In this document: positions 1 through 12,339 of the stretch, piece by piece
Layout: each line of letters starts with the position of its first letter
Position numbering within the stretch: the stretch's first letter is position 1
Assembly (NCBI GenBank): GCA_012295275.1
Contig: CM022665.1
Location: 36,605,433-36,660,432 of the forward strand
Source: Chrysomallon squamiferum
Lineage: Eukaryota; Mollusca; Gastropoda; Neomphalida; Peltospiridae
Direction: 5' to 3'
Length of the DNA stretch: 55,000 bases
The notes under the pieces: model-generated
What the model was told of the DNA's origin: nothing
Databases searched by the model: none
Seen by the model: only the letters and a program-made list of their open reading frames with translations
Program-made: the position numbers and the translations under genes

Positions 1-104
1 TAATTCACATGCCATCGTTTGTTGTATGGTTTTCAGGTGGAGGGGGAAGGGGTTATGTTATATACTAGAAACAATGAAAGCACAAATTGTATACACAATG
101 GCAG

Positions 105-222
105 TAGTGTATATATATATATATGTGTGAGTGTGTGTGTGTGTGTGTGTGTGTTTATCTATATGTTTATGTATATGTGTGTGTGTATGTGTGTGTGTGC
201 GCGTGTGTGCGTGTGTGTAATT
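105..222. repeat. AT/GT compound microsatellite
   Basis: A short TA run passes into a long GT tract broken by GTAT and GTTTAT interruptions. It encodes only a meaningless Val/Cys/Tyr frame. Confidence 0.95.
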
Positions 223-294
223 TGGTTGTTTGGATGAAGTTTTAACATGATATTAACGAATGTATAAAACAATTATAAATTGTACTCTTGTTCC

Positions 295-634
295 GTGAAA
301 AGGAAGTGGGGAATAATAATAATTTTAAAAAGAAGGAGAAAAATGAAAAGAATGAACAAAGATAAAAAAAAAAGTACAACTAAGGACAGTAAGAAAAAAT
401 TAGACAAAGGATGAACGCACAGACTAATGAAGGGAAAAACAAAGCTGAAAATCCAAAATAAAGAAAGAAAGAAAGAAAGAAAACCGAAAAAAAAGAAGAA
501 GAAGAAAAAAAAGGAAGAATAAAAACTAAAATAACGAGGAAAAAAGACACATGACAAAAAGGAAAGAAAAAAAACAAACAAAGAAAAACAAAACAAAACA
601 ACCAAGCCCTAAAGCAAAAAGAATAAATCTAGAG

Positions 635-669
<35 letters not shown>
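295..669. repeat. A/G-rich homopurine tract ending in poly-A
   Basis: Nearly 400 bases are dominated by A and G on the plus strand, including GAAA repeats (461-482) and a terminal pure A run of about 35 bases (635-669). The apparent Phe/Ser-rich minus-strand frames are by-products of this composition. The A run could mark an old retroposed tail, but no head is recognisable. Confidence 0.85.
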
Positions 670-670
<1 letters not shown>

Positions 671-699
671 GATAATACAAGAAAAAAACAAACAAACAA

Positions 700-1340
700 A
701 ACACTTAAACAATTAGCGATTTAATTTCAAGTCTGATAAAAGAGACGAACCTGTAGTAACGTGATATGATAAGTCTTCAAAAAAGCACAAACGTAAATCT
801 TCAGATAACAGTTCTGAGACTGCGCCCGAGAGAGCACAGTTTATTAAGGTTCATAAGGCAGGGGCGACAATTTCGAATTAGCAGAACTCTTCCTGACCCA
901 CGGGTTCATGCCAGGCATGTTGCCAAAGACCACCCATAAAAATCTATTGTATTTTGTTCATTGTTGGATGTTGCAATACTACACAGTAACAAACATTTTT
1001 AGCATAACGTTAATAAATCAATGATCGTGGTATGTTTAATATATGACTTATTTCTGTCACAGTAATGTCCTAGCAGGCTTTCTGTGAAATGATAAAAGTG
1101 TGAGTAATTTAGGATATATTTTAGTAAAAAGAATGTTGAGGCACGCCTTGCATGGCACAGTACAAATTATTGTGGTGTGGTTATTTTAGGGGAAGCTTCA
1201 GTGCAATGTTGAAGCAGGCCTTATGTGGGTCCACATATGATCAGACTGATGTCAGATTAATTTTAATCAGTTGTTGCTACTTATGTGTTCAAGATATTTG
1301 TGTATTACATTATTATGTGTATATGTAAATTTTATTTTAT

Positions 1341-1345
<5 letters not shown>
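700..1345. other. Ordinary-complexity intergenic stretch
   Basis: There is no open frame, tRNA or repeat here that I can recognise. A slightly GC-richer pocket at 810-935 stands out from the AT-rich background. Confidence 0.5.
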
Positions 1346-1348
<3 letters not shown>

Positions 1349-1387
<39 letters not shown>

Positions 1388-1770
1388 TTTTACTTTTTAA
1401 CTGCATACATGCTGAATATATCTCAGAAATCAGTTTACAATCAGTTAATCTTTAATATTAATATTTATTTTATTTTATTTTATTTCATATTGTTTTTATT
1501 TTTTTATTACCTTTATTTGTTGGTTTGCTGATTAGTTTGTTGTTCGCTCGCTTTTTCGATCTTTTAAAAAAAAAAAAATTTTTCTTATTATTCTTCTTGT
1601 CATTATCTTCATATTATCATCATCATCATCATCAAAATCATCAATATCATCCTAATCATAATCATAATCATTATTATTATTATTATTATTATTAACATTA
1701 TCATTATCATTATTATTATTATCATTATTGTTATGATTATTTTTATTATTATTATTATTACTACTACTAC
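1349..1770. repeat. TA tract and TTA/ATC triplet microsatellites
   Basis: A pure TA run (1349-1385) is followed by TTTA-rich sequence, then mixed ATC, ATT and ACT triplet repeats (1615-1770). Confidence 0.9.
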
Positions 1771-2257
1771 TATGGATACTGTTATTGTTAGTCACACGTT
1801 GAAATACGCTGGTTTATCACTTGGCTGGTTGTTGTTTGTTGCTGTGTTTACGTTGTATATTTTTATCACTGCCGTCACTTCTGTGCTGCTGACGAAGGCT
1901 TTGTTTCTGTTTACACGCTCACACTGTTATTTCGCATTTGAAATGCTTTGTACACACACATATTCCACAATCCAATAGCCATGACGCGAACAGGCAACGT
2001 CTCTCTCTCTCGGTTACCTACACTTTACAATGTAATTGTGTTTGTTTTATTACGTATGTTTTGTATTTTAAACACTTAACCAGTTTGTTTTTGTTATGAC
2101 TAAAATGTGACATATGGTCTGTGTGTGTGTGTAATATTATGAGTTACTTATTGTTTATATTGGATTTTTCTCCTTTTTTTTTTTTTTTTTATACGAACAC
2201 TTTAGTCATGTAAATTGCATTTAAGCTCGTTGGTTCTGTTACTGGTATAGCGTATTA

Positions 2258-2440
2258 CAATGATGATGATGATGATGATGATATTGTTTGTGGATAGTTT
2301 TAATACACATTATGATGATGTTATAATAATGATGATAATCATGATAAGGACGATGATGATGATGATGACGATTATTACTACTACTACTACTACTACTACG
2401 CTGGTGGTTATGTAGAATAAAGATCGTAATAATAATGATG
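2258..2440. repeat. GAT/ACT triplet microsatellite cluster
   Basis: GAT arrays (2260-2282, 2350-2367) and a TAC array (2377-2400) are joined by degenerate triplets. The Ser- and His-rich minus-strand frames are translations of the repeat. Confidence 0.85.
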
Positions 2441-2459
2441 ATGATGTCATGGGTGAAGA

Positions 2460-4031
2460 GGACCATGACGTCGACGGTAATTTGGTTATTTTGACTGATA
2501 ACAACAATCTGAACCACTGGCACGCTTTCGTAACGTAACATTGTGGATTACAAAACCATTACAGAATGTTTTGTTTGTTGTCCTTTTTTATCCACTGACG
2601 CGGCTTTGTTATCTTTTGCTCTTTTTTTTTTTTTTTTCTTTTTAACTGTGTCACAAACGGCATCAGCCTGGCACTTAACGGCCTTTGATCCGACCGTGTG
2701 CTGAGGTGCCGTTACATGCAGCATTTGCGCGTGTTGTATTGTAAACAACTCGCTCTGCGCGCAGCCCCGTAGACAACTTCAATTAAACATGTGATTTACT
2801 ACGAAAAGTTTTCATTTTTGTCAAAAGCACTTAAGCTTCTTAACTGATATTTTTTTCAGATGCATCCTCAATCACCCCATGCTGTTGAATCTCATTTAGG
2901 CATGTGAACCAGTTGATCCTAAACTGACTTTTCTCCGTGTGTACCGAATCACACGGCTCGGCAGATTACCAGTGGAAAGTTTTATGACTTTCGCTTATGT
3001 CTTCACTAAGGCAGAACTCTGAGCGGACAACAACTTTGTGATCAAAGTTATGGAGAGTTCTGTTGATTAGATAAAAAAAGAAAATGAAAAAATACTAAGT
3101 CCATCGAACTATCTCTTTTTTTAATTTATTTCTTGCGATAATTTATTTGTCCGTGTGTATTCGACTGGAGACTGTTTAAGCAGAGAGATGATTAACGCTT
3201 GTTATTAATGCGATTTTTTGTTTTCTGTACCACTCTCGTAGAAATGATTGTGAAATAAAATCCAATAACAAAATAAATAAAATATAATATTTTGGTTAAA
3301 CTATGTAATTCATCCACTACTAAGAAATCTATCTATCTATCATTTAATTTCATTATTCAGCTATCTATACATCAGTATTATTAATACATTAATTAATTAA
3401 TATATCAACATCAGCAACAATAAAAAATAAAAATATAGCGACATCGCCACCATTTGTTGTTATGTTGAGCAGTATTACACACACACACACACATACAAAT
3501 ATGTACGTATTGTTATACAAATATATGCATGTGTGTGTGTGTGTGTGATAACGATTATATTATTAATGAATATTTCAAAATAACAGCAGATGCAGAATGG
3601 GCAATAGAAAACAACTAAATAAATAAAAGCAAACTGAGCAGTCTGTCTCACAGATAAACAGTTGGTTTAAACATACATTTAAAGTTAAACGTATTACTTA
3701 CGGCCAATAATCTCGAGGTGCTAAAGTTACAACCCCCCCAAAAATCCCATTTCTTTTACATAAAATTTGGTCTGAGGCGAGAAAAACACAGGAAACTTGA
3801 TACAATGACATTCCCACAATCGCCATAAAACACGCGTAGACCCTGTAATCAAGAAAAAAGTTGACTTAGCAAAAGAACGGTTTTAATTAAGACTGGTTTT
3901 AAAAGGAAACCCGACTCCTTGGACGCAACTGTCATCTGATATGAGCTAACTGTATGCGCTTGTATTCCCCAAAGAAGAGCGATTTTCTAGAAGTTTTTCT
4001 TTAATGTAGCACATGGCATCAAAAGCAAAAT

Positions 4032-4035
<4 letters not shown>
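2460..4035. other. Intergenic, mostly non-repetitive
   Basis: A GC-richer pocket at 2640-3060 is followed by AT-rich DNA with a short CA/TG pair (3478-3548). TTCCCACA at 3811-3818 is a perfect reverse match to the Su(H)/CSL site TGTGGGAA. No gene is seen. Confidence 0.45.

Positions 4036-4073
<38 letters not shown>
4036..4073. repeat. Poly-A run
   Basis: An uninterrupted run of about 38 A bases follows AAAGCAAAATATTT. No recognisable retroposon lies upstream. Confidence 0.95.
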
Positions 4074-4076
<3 letters not shown>

Positions 4077-4079
4077 TTG

Positions 4080-4640
4080 AATTTCAGCTTCATTTGCAAT
4101 TTCTTAAAATAAAGCACCAGGATCACTCATTTCGTCCCTAATTCTCGCATTTGTTAGATAATTTTAGGTTGTCATCGCCAATATCCGACAATCTCGCCAA
4201 AACGGGACTGTACCCGCACAAGTCATGTCTGGGCAAAACGGGCTCGTGACATAAATTTCTGCCGCGCTAAGAATTTCCGTCCGTCTTCAAGCGCACCTCA
4301 GTAATTAAAACGAAAAAGATAATTTTACCACGTCAAACATGACTGAATCCATACAGATGGTTGAGTTGAGGTTCTTTGCCACCAGAGGGCAGGAACTGTC
4401 TACCCGTATCAGTGTCGAGATGGTGAATCGATAACGAGGTTATTTTCTTTTTTTACCCTTTTCGTAAAGTTTATTATATTTAATTGAAAAGTCGCCGAGG
4501 CTATAAAGTAATAGTGGGTATTTATCCGTCCTGCATTAATTGGAAGTGTCACATCATCAAATGATAATGTTTAACCACACAAACGGCTCCGCTGTTAACT
4601 ATGGTGCGCAGCAATACACGTGACGCGGTACTTCTTTTCA
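4080..4640. promoter_or_regulatory. High-complexity island with a CTCF-type site
   Basis: About 560 bases of non-repetitive, GC-richer DNA lie between poly-A and poly-T blocks. CCACCAGAGGGCAG at 4379-4392 matches the 14-base CTCF consensus CCASYAGRKGGCRS at every position. No convincing open frame is present. I read it as a candidate regulatory or insulator element. Confidence 0.35.
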
Positions 4641-4729
4641 ACTTGAAATCTAAGACGATGAGATTTATTTTCGTTTTCTTTGATATACGATCAGATGTCA
4701 AAGTAACTACAAATTCGTAAATAAATCTT

Positions 4730-5442
4730 TTATATATATTATTATTATTTAATCTGCGATGAAGAATTATTATGGAGACTAAGTCGACGTTTTAGTACAT
4801 TTTTTTGTTATTTTTTTTTTTTTTGTTTTTTTTTTTTTTTTTTTTTTTTGTTATTGCAGTTTATGTGCTTTTTTGTTAACTTTATTTTTATTATTATTTT
4901 ATTTTATTATTATTATTATTATTATTTTTTTTTTTTTTCTGTCAGGAACCTTTTGTTAAGTTTTTGTTATTATTGTTGTTGTTGTAATTCTGGTTCCGTT
5001 TTGCTAGTTTTATTGTATAGGATTGTTTTCTCGAGAGTGTTTGTTTTTAATACATATTTGTATTTCATTAAATATATCGTATGGGTGAATGCCGACTGTA
5101 TCAAAACAAACCGTATTGCTAACCACTGAAAAACGAACCTAAAAATGCATGAACCATTTATTCATTTAAATATTTATTTATTTATTATTTACCTATCTAT
5201 CAGTTTATTCGTTCAAATAAATTGTTTCTATCTTCCTTTTTTTCCATCGCTATTATTTTTTATGTGAAAAAAAAGGTTTTAAGCCCTTCAAGTCTAGTTT
5301 AAAGTTTCTCTACACAAGTTTTTCAAATTAAAGAAAAGAGAAATGAATGAAAGAAGGTTTAACATCTCATCAGATTTTAATAATAAAGTTTCAAACATAA
5401 GCAGTATTTTTATATGTAGTATGATATTGCAATCGATTAAAC

Positions 5443-5473
<31 letters not shown>

Positions 5474-5480
5474 TCCACTG
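4730..5480. repeat. Poly-T and TTA-rich stretch
   Basis: Poly-T blocks at 4809-4849 and 5447-5472, TTA repeats at 4889-4924 and TTTA repeats at 5165-5185 make up most of this interval. The intervening DNA has no recognisable gene. Confidence 0.75.
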
Positions 5481-5929
5481 AATAGCACTGAAAAATAAAA
5501 AAAAAACATAAATAAAATAACGAAACAGTAACAAGGCATGAGTTTTGTTTTTTATTATAATTTTTCTTCATGTCTTTCATTTCTTCTACTTTCGGTCTGC
5601 ATTATTATTATTATTGTTTAATATTATGTTTTTTATTATGTTTATATTTATTTTTAATTAATTTATTTACTTGTTATTGTTAAAAAAAGCTTTCAATTAC
5701 AAATTTTTCTTCTTTCTTCCTCTCTTTACCTCTCCCACCTTCTCTCTGACATACATACATAAACATGCAAATTTTCCCCTCACATTAGTCTCTTTTCATG
5801 TCTTTAATCTGCCTGGCTTTCATTCGTCTTTGTATCCGCTTTTTTCTCTTCTTCTTTTTTTAAATTTTTTTTTTTTGTAATACTTTAATTATATTATTAT
5901 TTAATTTTTTTTTCCTGTTTTGGTCAGCC

Positions 5930-6560
5930 TGTGAACAACCGCAAATTGTTGCCAGACTAAAACACGTAACGAGACAGAAAAACCCGAAATATTTTCTTCC
6001 ATCCCACCTCCGTGATATTTACAATAACTGTTCCTGCTCACTAATTAAATTAAATCGTTAGCTGAAGATCAAATGATATCGAGATCACAGTTTGAATTTC
6101 TTTTAGTCGAATCGCGGCAAATCCTCCTTCGTGCCGCCATCACAAGCCGAACGACATCCGGAAGTGTTCCGGAAATACGGCATCCACGAAAAAAGCCGAG
6201 CGAAAAGGATCTCGCCATTCATGCCACTGATGGATCGTGTGGATGAAAATAAAATTACCAGTTAGTCCAGATAATCGCTTCATCCTGACTACAGTGTTTG
6301 CCTAATGGAAGCACAGATTCGATTTGTACGATTGTCAAGGGACGGTTGTCCCGGTTAGGGATCGATACGGAAGATTGGCGCCAATTCCCAGAACAAGCAC
6401 GAGGCTGGCAGACGGAGTTTCTGGGAGTGCGAATTCGTATCCAGTTTCATGACTACTTTCTTGTAGTCTGGCGTCTTGTTCTTCTTCTTGCGAAGGGCTA
6501 AGACAAATAGAAGTTTATAGATTTTTCCAGCAGAATCGGTTATAGACATGATGCATGCGT
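5930..6560. promoter_or_regulatory. High-complexity island with homeodomain-type cores
   Basis: This is a non-repetitive block containing CACTAATTAAATTAAATCG (overlapping TAAT cores) and GC-rich stretches at 6110-6240 and 6300-6430. A 67-codon plus frame begins at 6298 with an annotated-style alternative start but resembles nothing. I read it as a candidate conserved non-coding element. Confidence 0.3.
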
Positions 6561-6745
6561 TGTAGTAGGCTCATCAAACTATTTATTGTATCTATGTAAT
6601 TTATACTGATCACGTCTGAATTGACAAATTTATTGAAGCTACTTTAGTTAAGAAACTTAGAATGTAATTTATTTTGAATAGCCGGATAAAGAGAATCAGC
6701 ACTACCAAAATGTTTACATTTTACTTAATATTATTGCAATAAAAA

Positions 6746-6748
6746 TCC

Positions 6749-6807
<59 letters not shown>

Positions 6808-6808
6808 T
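6746..6808. repeat. ATT microsatellite
   Basis: About 18 consecutive TTA/ATT units are followed by degenerate AT-rich DNA. Confidence 0.95.
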
Positions 6809-7139
6809 ATTTAATATACATCTTAAACTTTTTAATTTTGGGTGTTTCTTGATTTTCTTTTTCTCCATCGTGTTTCGGCAGTTCTCACCACTCTTGTATT
6901 CTCTCTACTTTCTTATTTTTCAGTCATTTTAACTACAATATATACAATTATGTTAATCACTATCTATTTCATTAAACAACATTTAGTCATTGAAATATTT
7001 CTAATACGTGTGCCCAGACTGACCAGCATGATTGTCTTTCATAATTTGTCAGCATTTGATTTTTTTTTTTTTTTTTTGTTCTTTTTTTATATAAAACATT
7101 TAGGCAATGCAACTTTAAATGCTGTTTTAATGTAGAGAA

Positions 7140-7505
7140 ATCGACAACTTAACTTCATAAAGTCTGGCATGGTGGCTTTTAAATTGGCGGATGGGTCAGT
7201 GAAGTCATTGAAATACATTTAATAGTGTTTTGAACTCTCCGCGCCGACAGACTTAGTGCCCGGGCAATGTGGGACAGGGAAGCGGTGCTGGGTTACATGT
7301 TTTCGTTATTAGAGACCCGCACCCACGAGACACGGTAATTGGGTTTGGGCAGGAAACATTTTGGAGCTTGGAAACGTGCATGCATCACTCAAATTTGTCC
7401 TGCCAGACAGTCACTTGAGGGAGAGCTGTTTTAAATGACTTTTAACGAACTCGAAAATGTCCAGGGGCTTTCGTCTCAGCTAGCTGTTTTGCAATAAAAT
7501 AAATG
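7140..7505. promoter_or_regulatory. GC-richer non-repetitive island
   Basis: Sequence such as CTCCGCGCCGACAGACTTAG and CACGGTAATTGGGTTTGGGC is unlike the surroundings. It has no coding frame longer than a few dozen codons, no tRNA fold and no repeats. This texture fits a candidate cis-regulatory element. Confidence 0.3.
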
Positions 7506-7774
7506 GTATGTAATTTGTAAATTGTATTGTTATTATTGTCCGTTGTCATGTTCGCTGTGTTTTTGTTACAACGATGTCATGTTCTGTTGGATTGTTGTAC
7601 TTTTAAGGGAGACAAGAAGAAGAAGAAGAAGAAGAAGAAACCCGTTCAAGAAAAGAAAAGATAAAAATAATGAATCATTTTGCGAAATTAAAATATTTTA
7701 TTACACAAATGAATATGATAACAAAAGGAAAGGATCTTAACATTATAATGTGTGTCTCTCTATCTATATATCTG

Positions 7775-7977
<203 letters not shown>

Positions 7978-7984
7978 CCTTGAT

Positions 7985-8585
7985 ATCCCTCTATCAAAAG
8001 AACAATATGGATGAGAGTTGCTTCAGGTACACAATTTAATGTGGAAGCAAGTTTTGAATTTCTCGCACACAAACACAGACACGCGCACTCAAGACAGCAT
8101 TTCCACTGCAGATCTGCGGTTCAGTTTCTTGCAGACAGTTGTACACATTTCGCTGCTGTCGCCGAATCGATGACGCCAAGAATGAACCTGTATGTCTGGG
8201 AATTAATTAATGAAAAAATAATCACATCTGACTGAGATTTTAATCAGATTTTTCGTTGTCACTGATGATAATGATTGGCGGTAAGGCTTAGAGGCAAATA
8301 CAGCAAGGTTATACCTGTCTGAATTACCACCGTGATGTGCTCGTGCACAAAGGCGAAAGACATCTCCATCAGTTAAAATTAATAAACGAGTAAAATGTGC
8401 TATGACTTTGTACCCGCAGAAACTACTCCGTGAAAGTACAGATTTTCTTTTTGTTATGTTTCCATTGTCTTCAGTCGCTGTACTTAGTAAATATCTCTGT
8501 TTACAAGTTTTAATTTTTTTCTTTCATATTGCTACGATTGTTCTTGTAGTATTATTTGTATAAAAGTTTCTGTAACAATTTATTC

Positions 8586-8588
<3 letters not shown>
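7985..8588. other. Intergenic, no recognised feature
   Basis: This is ordinary-complexity DNA. A 74-codon plus frame (8011-8235) lacks similarity or splice context and is not called. Confidence 0.45.
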
Positions 8589-8620
<32 letters not shown>

Positions 8621-8930
8621 TTGATATTTTCATAGGTTTTACTGAATTAAAATTTGAAGCATTCTAATTAAGCAAGAATGGATTTATCCTTTTTTTTTTA
8701 AATATATGTATATAATCAAACAAAAAAAAAGTCACCCCCCCCATCCCTAACAAAGAAAGCGATAATAACTATAAATACTCAAGATACCATTAAATAGTGA
8801 ACGAATAAAAGCTCTACAACATTTTTAGGAAGAAAAACACACACACACACACACACAAACACACACAATAAAACAAATAAGGAGAAAGATAATTAAAGAG
8901 GAAGTCAGCTACAACAGTCAAAACGAAAAA
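8589..8930. repeat. Poly-A, A-rich and CA repeats
   Basis: Poly-A lies at 8589-8618, with an A-rich segment after it and CA repeats at 8838-8867. Confidence 0.8.
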
Positions 8931-8934
8931 GTGC

Positions 8935-9300
8935 ATTCTCAGTCACAGACAGTAAATTTCATTTTCATTCAGTAGTCTTGAAAGTTGAGGGTAATATCTT
9001 TTAAATATCACTGGTCATCCCATATCGTCATCGATCATTCGTCTGGCGCCGACATCACGTGACCTAACCGAGCAAACGAAGAGGATCCTAATCAACAGAA
9101 ACCCATACAAGCGAAAGCAATTTCTCGTTGAACGTCCATCATTAATTATTGGATGTGTTTAACAGAAGCGAATGGTTCCAGAGGAAACCCTAGAGAACTC
9201 AGTCGTTTTGAGAAATTATTACAGTCGCCGGCGATTTTTTAAAGCTTTCTTCATCGATGTATTTCAGCAGCTAAGCTTGATGACGAGTTTATGATTTGGT
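8935..9300. promoter_or_regulatory. High-complexity island with E-box and TAAT cores
   Basis: The block contains ATCACGTGACC (a CACGTG E-box) and CCATCATTAATTATTGGATG (paired TAAT homeodomain cores) in otherwise unique sequence. There is no gene-like frame, so I read it as a candidate enhancer. Confidence 0.3.
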
Positions 9301-9435
9301 ACGTCTTACGGGTCGAAGTCCTTTTCGTATTTTTTTGTTTCCGATTCAGCGAGTTGTTAGTAGTTCTTAGAAACGTACGTGGAAGACGTGGAGTTATTGA
9401 AGAAGATTCAGAGAGTGGAAGCTCTCATGCAGAGT

Positions 9436-9465
9436 GTAACTTATTTTTTTTTTTTTTTTTTTTTT
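9436..9465. repeat. Poly-T run
   Basis: A run of about 23 T bases ends in GGTC. Confidence 0.9.
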
Positions 9466-9626
9466 GGTCATAAATATTTCACTTTGCTTCGTTATTTTCT
9501 TTTTTTAAGTAGGAAAGAAACAAACAAGAAAAAAAAAAGCATTATTTCTAATGCAGACACGCTTCACATTACTGTTAATGTGCTGAACATATAGTTTTCT
9601 GTCTTCAGGGTGAAGGTTGAATCTGT

Positions 9627-9681
9627 AATAAAAGTAGTAGTAATAGTAGTAGTGGCTGTAGTAGTAGTTGTAGTAGTTGTT

Positions 9682-9779
<98 letters not shown>

Positions 9780-9805
9780 AGTAACAGTAGTAGTAGTATT
9801 TGTAT
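9627..9805. repeat. GTA/GTT triplet microsatellite
   Basis: Alternating blocks of GTA (9681-9730) and GTT (9731-9778) are flanked by mixed GTA units. This gives a long Val frame on plus and a Thr frame on minus. Confidence 0.95.
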
Positions 9806-9894
9806 GTCTCAGAATGGGTATGTAAGTATTTCTGTGAGCACCTCTCAAGTTACATCTTAATTGTTTATTTTGTATTATTTCTTTCACTATCATA

Positions 9895-10060
9895 ATTCAT
9901 CTCTATCTTTCTCTCCCTCTCACTCTTTTTCTTCCGATCATGCTCTCTCTCTCTCTCTCTCTCTGTCGCTCGCTCTCTCTCTCTCTCAGACACACGCACT
10001 CACACACACACACAGACACACACACTCACATGCACATACAGACAGTCTCTGGCGCTCGTG
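9895..10060. repeat. CT and CA microsatellites
   Basis: A CT-rich tract (9900-9988) is followed by CA/GACA repeats (9989-10040). Confidence 0.85.
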
Positions 10061-10260
10061 ATATCTTTCTATTTCTCTCTCCCTAGCTCTTCCTTATCCT
10101 CTCTGACTGTGAGAAACTCTTTTTCCTTGTTCTACTTCTTTTTATTAGTTTTATTTTCTGCACTAAAACGAAGGATAAAAACTACAGCTTAGCCTGTAAT
10201 TATGCAAATGTATCAAAACGTGCCAACTGTGTAATTTGTATTAGTTGGGCAACAGAAAGA

Positions 10261-10261
10261 G

Positions 10262-10301
<40 letters not shown>
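10261..10301. repeat. Poly-A run
   Basis: About 40 consecutive A bases follow an AGAGA lead-in. Confidence 0.93.
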
Positions 10302-10310
<9 letters not shown>

Positions 10311-10589
10311 TGCAATAAATCTTCTAGCAAGCAGTAATTAGTTCCACGGGCTGTTTTTCCAGTCGGAATACTTGTTTATTTATTTTTTATATCACTGAGT
10401 TCATTACTGACATTTCTTTTTTCTTACCCTCCGCATACCAAAAATACAACATGCGTAAGTATGTATAAATATAAAAGCACATGCGGAGAATGACTTGTAT
10501 ACAGTATGTAAAGATATGCGTGACTGTAAACAAACAAACAGAAATATATACGCACTTACAGGCGAACCATTAATTTATCGTTTAAAAGC

Positions 10590-10962
10590 TTACTCTACCA
10601 GTAACAGTTAACATCACCGTAAACACAGGTAACAACTGACGCCTATTCAGACTTCATTTAAAGATTACGACTTCAGTAGTAATTGACTTAACTGCAAACG
10701 TACTTAACTGTTCCCTGTAACATTATTATAGCTCGTTGATATTTTACAATCCCAGTAACGATTAACGTAATTAGAAATACACATGATTATTGTCGCATAG
10801 ACACATGCATTGTTTGAAAGATGACCATTCCAGTAATAATTAACATCATTACAAATGCACACGTTCGTGCACGCGTACGCACGCACTCATACACATAAAA
10901 AAAAAAAAAAAAAAAAAAAAATTACCACTCCAGTATTAATTAACATTGCCCTAAGTTTATTT
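10590..10962. repeat. Diverged ~78 bp tandem repeat, about five copies
   Basis: A core resembling CCAGTAATAATTAACATCA followed by TTACAAATGCACA recurs at about 10599, 10673, 10751, 10829 and 10930. The last copy is displaced by an inserted poly-A tract (10899-10920). Copies diverge by substitutions, so the array is old. A 60-codon minus frame here is a translation of the repeat. Confidence 0.7.
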
Positions 10963-11094
10963 CCATTTTTAAATCATTTGTTTAACACATACATGTAAAA
11001 ACAACAACAAAACACAAAAAGCACGCTTAATGAGTATTATTGTTATTTTTTTTATTATTTGACAAAAAATATAATAATAAAGGTTAATAAAACA

Positions 11095-11400
11095 TTACTT
11101 TGTTCGGTCGAGCCTCTTCTATTGATTTCCCAAACCACGTGGGGAAAGAAAAACATGCCGACAAGTCTAGTATCGAACAATGGACGAACGCGCCTGACAC
11201 ATTACTGTGATAAAAAAATGTGCCGTCTATGCTGGCACTCAACGCGATATTGCATGCGCCCACCTCGCGCCATGAAATTAATACGCAGGTAAGTAAACAA
11301 CGCTTCCAGCGGACAAGAAATTCGCACGAAATCCAGCGAGTTCATTGTGTCTGTCGACGTAGAGTCGTGCGTTCCGTACTGCGCTAAATGTTAAAAGGTT
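11095..11400 (+). other. GC-rich island with a perfect 5' splice-donor match
   Basis: A non-repetitive island carries an open plus frame (11059-11292, 77 codons, Cys/Arg-rich, unrecognised). It ends exactly at CGCAG/GTAAGTAAAC, where CAG/GTAAGT is the ideal donor consensus at 11288/11289. It could be an exon of an unidentified plus-strand transcript or a chance match in a regulatory island. No confident acceptor was found upstream. Confidence 0.25.
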
Positions 11401-11410
11401 ATCAGCGGCG

Positions 11411-11412
<2 letters not shown>

Positions 11413-11501
<89 letters not shown>

Positions 11502-11570
11502 TTGTAAAACCAGTGAAGGATAGGAGAATACATTTTTTCTTGTCTTTTCTTTTTTCTTTCTTTTTCTTTA

Positions 11571-11621
<51 letters not shown>

Positions 11622-11635
11622 AATAAATAAATAAA
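11413..11635. repeat. Compound microsatellite (AT)n (GT)n ... (AAT)n (AAAT)n
   Basis: AT (11413-11454), GT (11455-11501), a T-rich spacer, AAT (11571-11612) and AAAT (11613-11635) occur in succession. Confidence 0.95.
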
Positions 11636-11639
11636 GATC

Positions 11640-11915
11640 ACCGAAAGAAGGGGACTAGAAAATGTAGTAAACAAATATCGTGGCATTATCGAATTTTCAC
11701 TACTAACATATTGTTTTTAACCAGTACATAAAAGAAATGAATTTCAGTCAAATATTTATGATGAACTATGAAAATTAAAAATCTTGGACAAGAGGACTGC
11801 CGTTATTAAAAATTAAGAAATTTTTAATGTTCTGTGTCTGTTAAATACTAGCTTTAAACTCAGTGTATAGTGAAATAAACACTATCTGAATGTTAATACA
11901 TGTATCAAAGTCACG
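11640..11915. other. AT-rich intergenic, nothing recognised
   Basis: I see no repeat structure and no gene in this stretch. Confidence 0.45.
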
Positions 11916-11919
11916 TGTT

Positions 11920-12335
11920 CTTTTTTTTTTTTTTTTCTCTTTATCATAATCATCATTATATTCATTATTATCATTATTATTATTATTACCACTATATTAT
12001 TGTTTTTATTATTATTACTATTGTTATTATTAGTAGTAGCAGTAGTAGTATTATTAGTATTATTTAATATATATATATATATATATATAAAACCGACAGA
12101 AAAATCATTGTATAGTATCTTAGACTTTTAAATAATTTATATCATACTCATGTGTGTACGTATGTGTTTGTATGTATGTATGTATCTGTGTCTGTCTTGT
12201 GTACGTACGTGTGTATGCATGTACGTATGTTAACGTATATATTATATATGTGTGTGTATATGTATGTATATGTATGTATATATGTACGTATGTATGTGTA
12301 TGTGTATATATCTACGTATCTACATAAAATGTGTT
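11920..12335. repeat. Poly-T, ATT/AGT triplets, AT and TATG/TACG repeats
   Basis: Poly-T (11921-11937), imperfect triplets (11945-12065), AT (12066-12089) and a degenerate TATG/TACG/TGTG array (12145-12325) follow one another. Confidence 0.85.
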
Positions 12336-12339
12336 TTAC

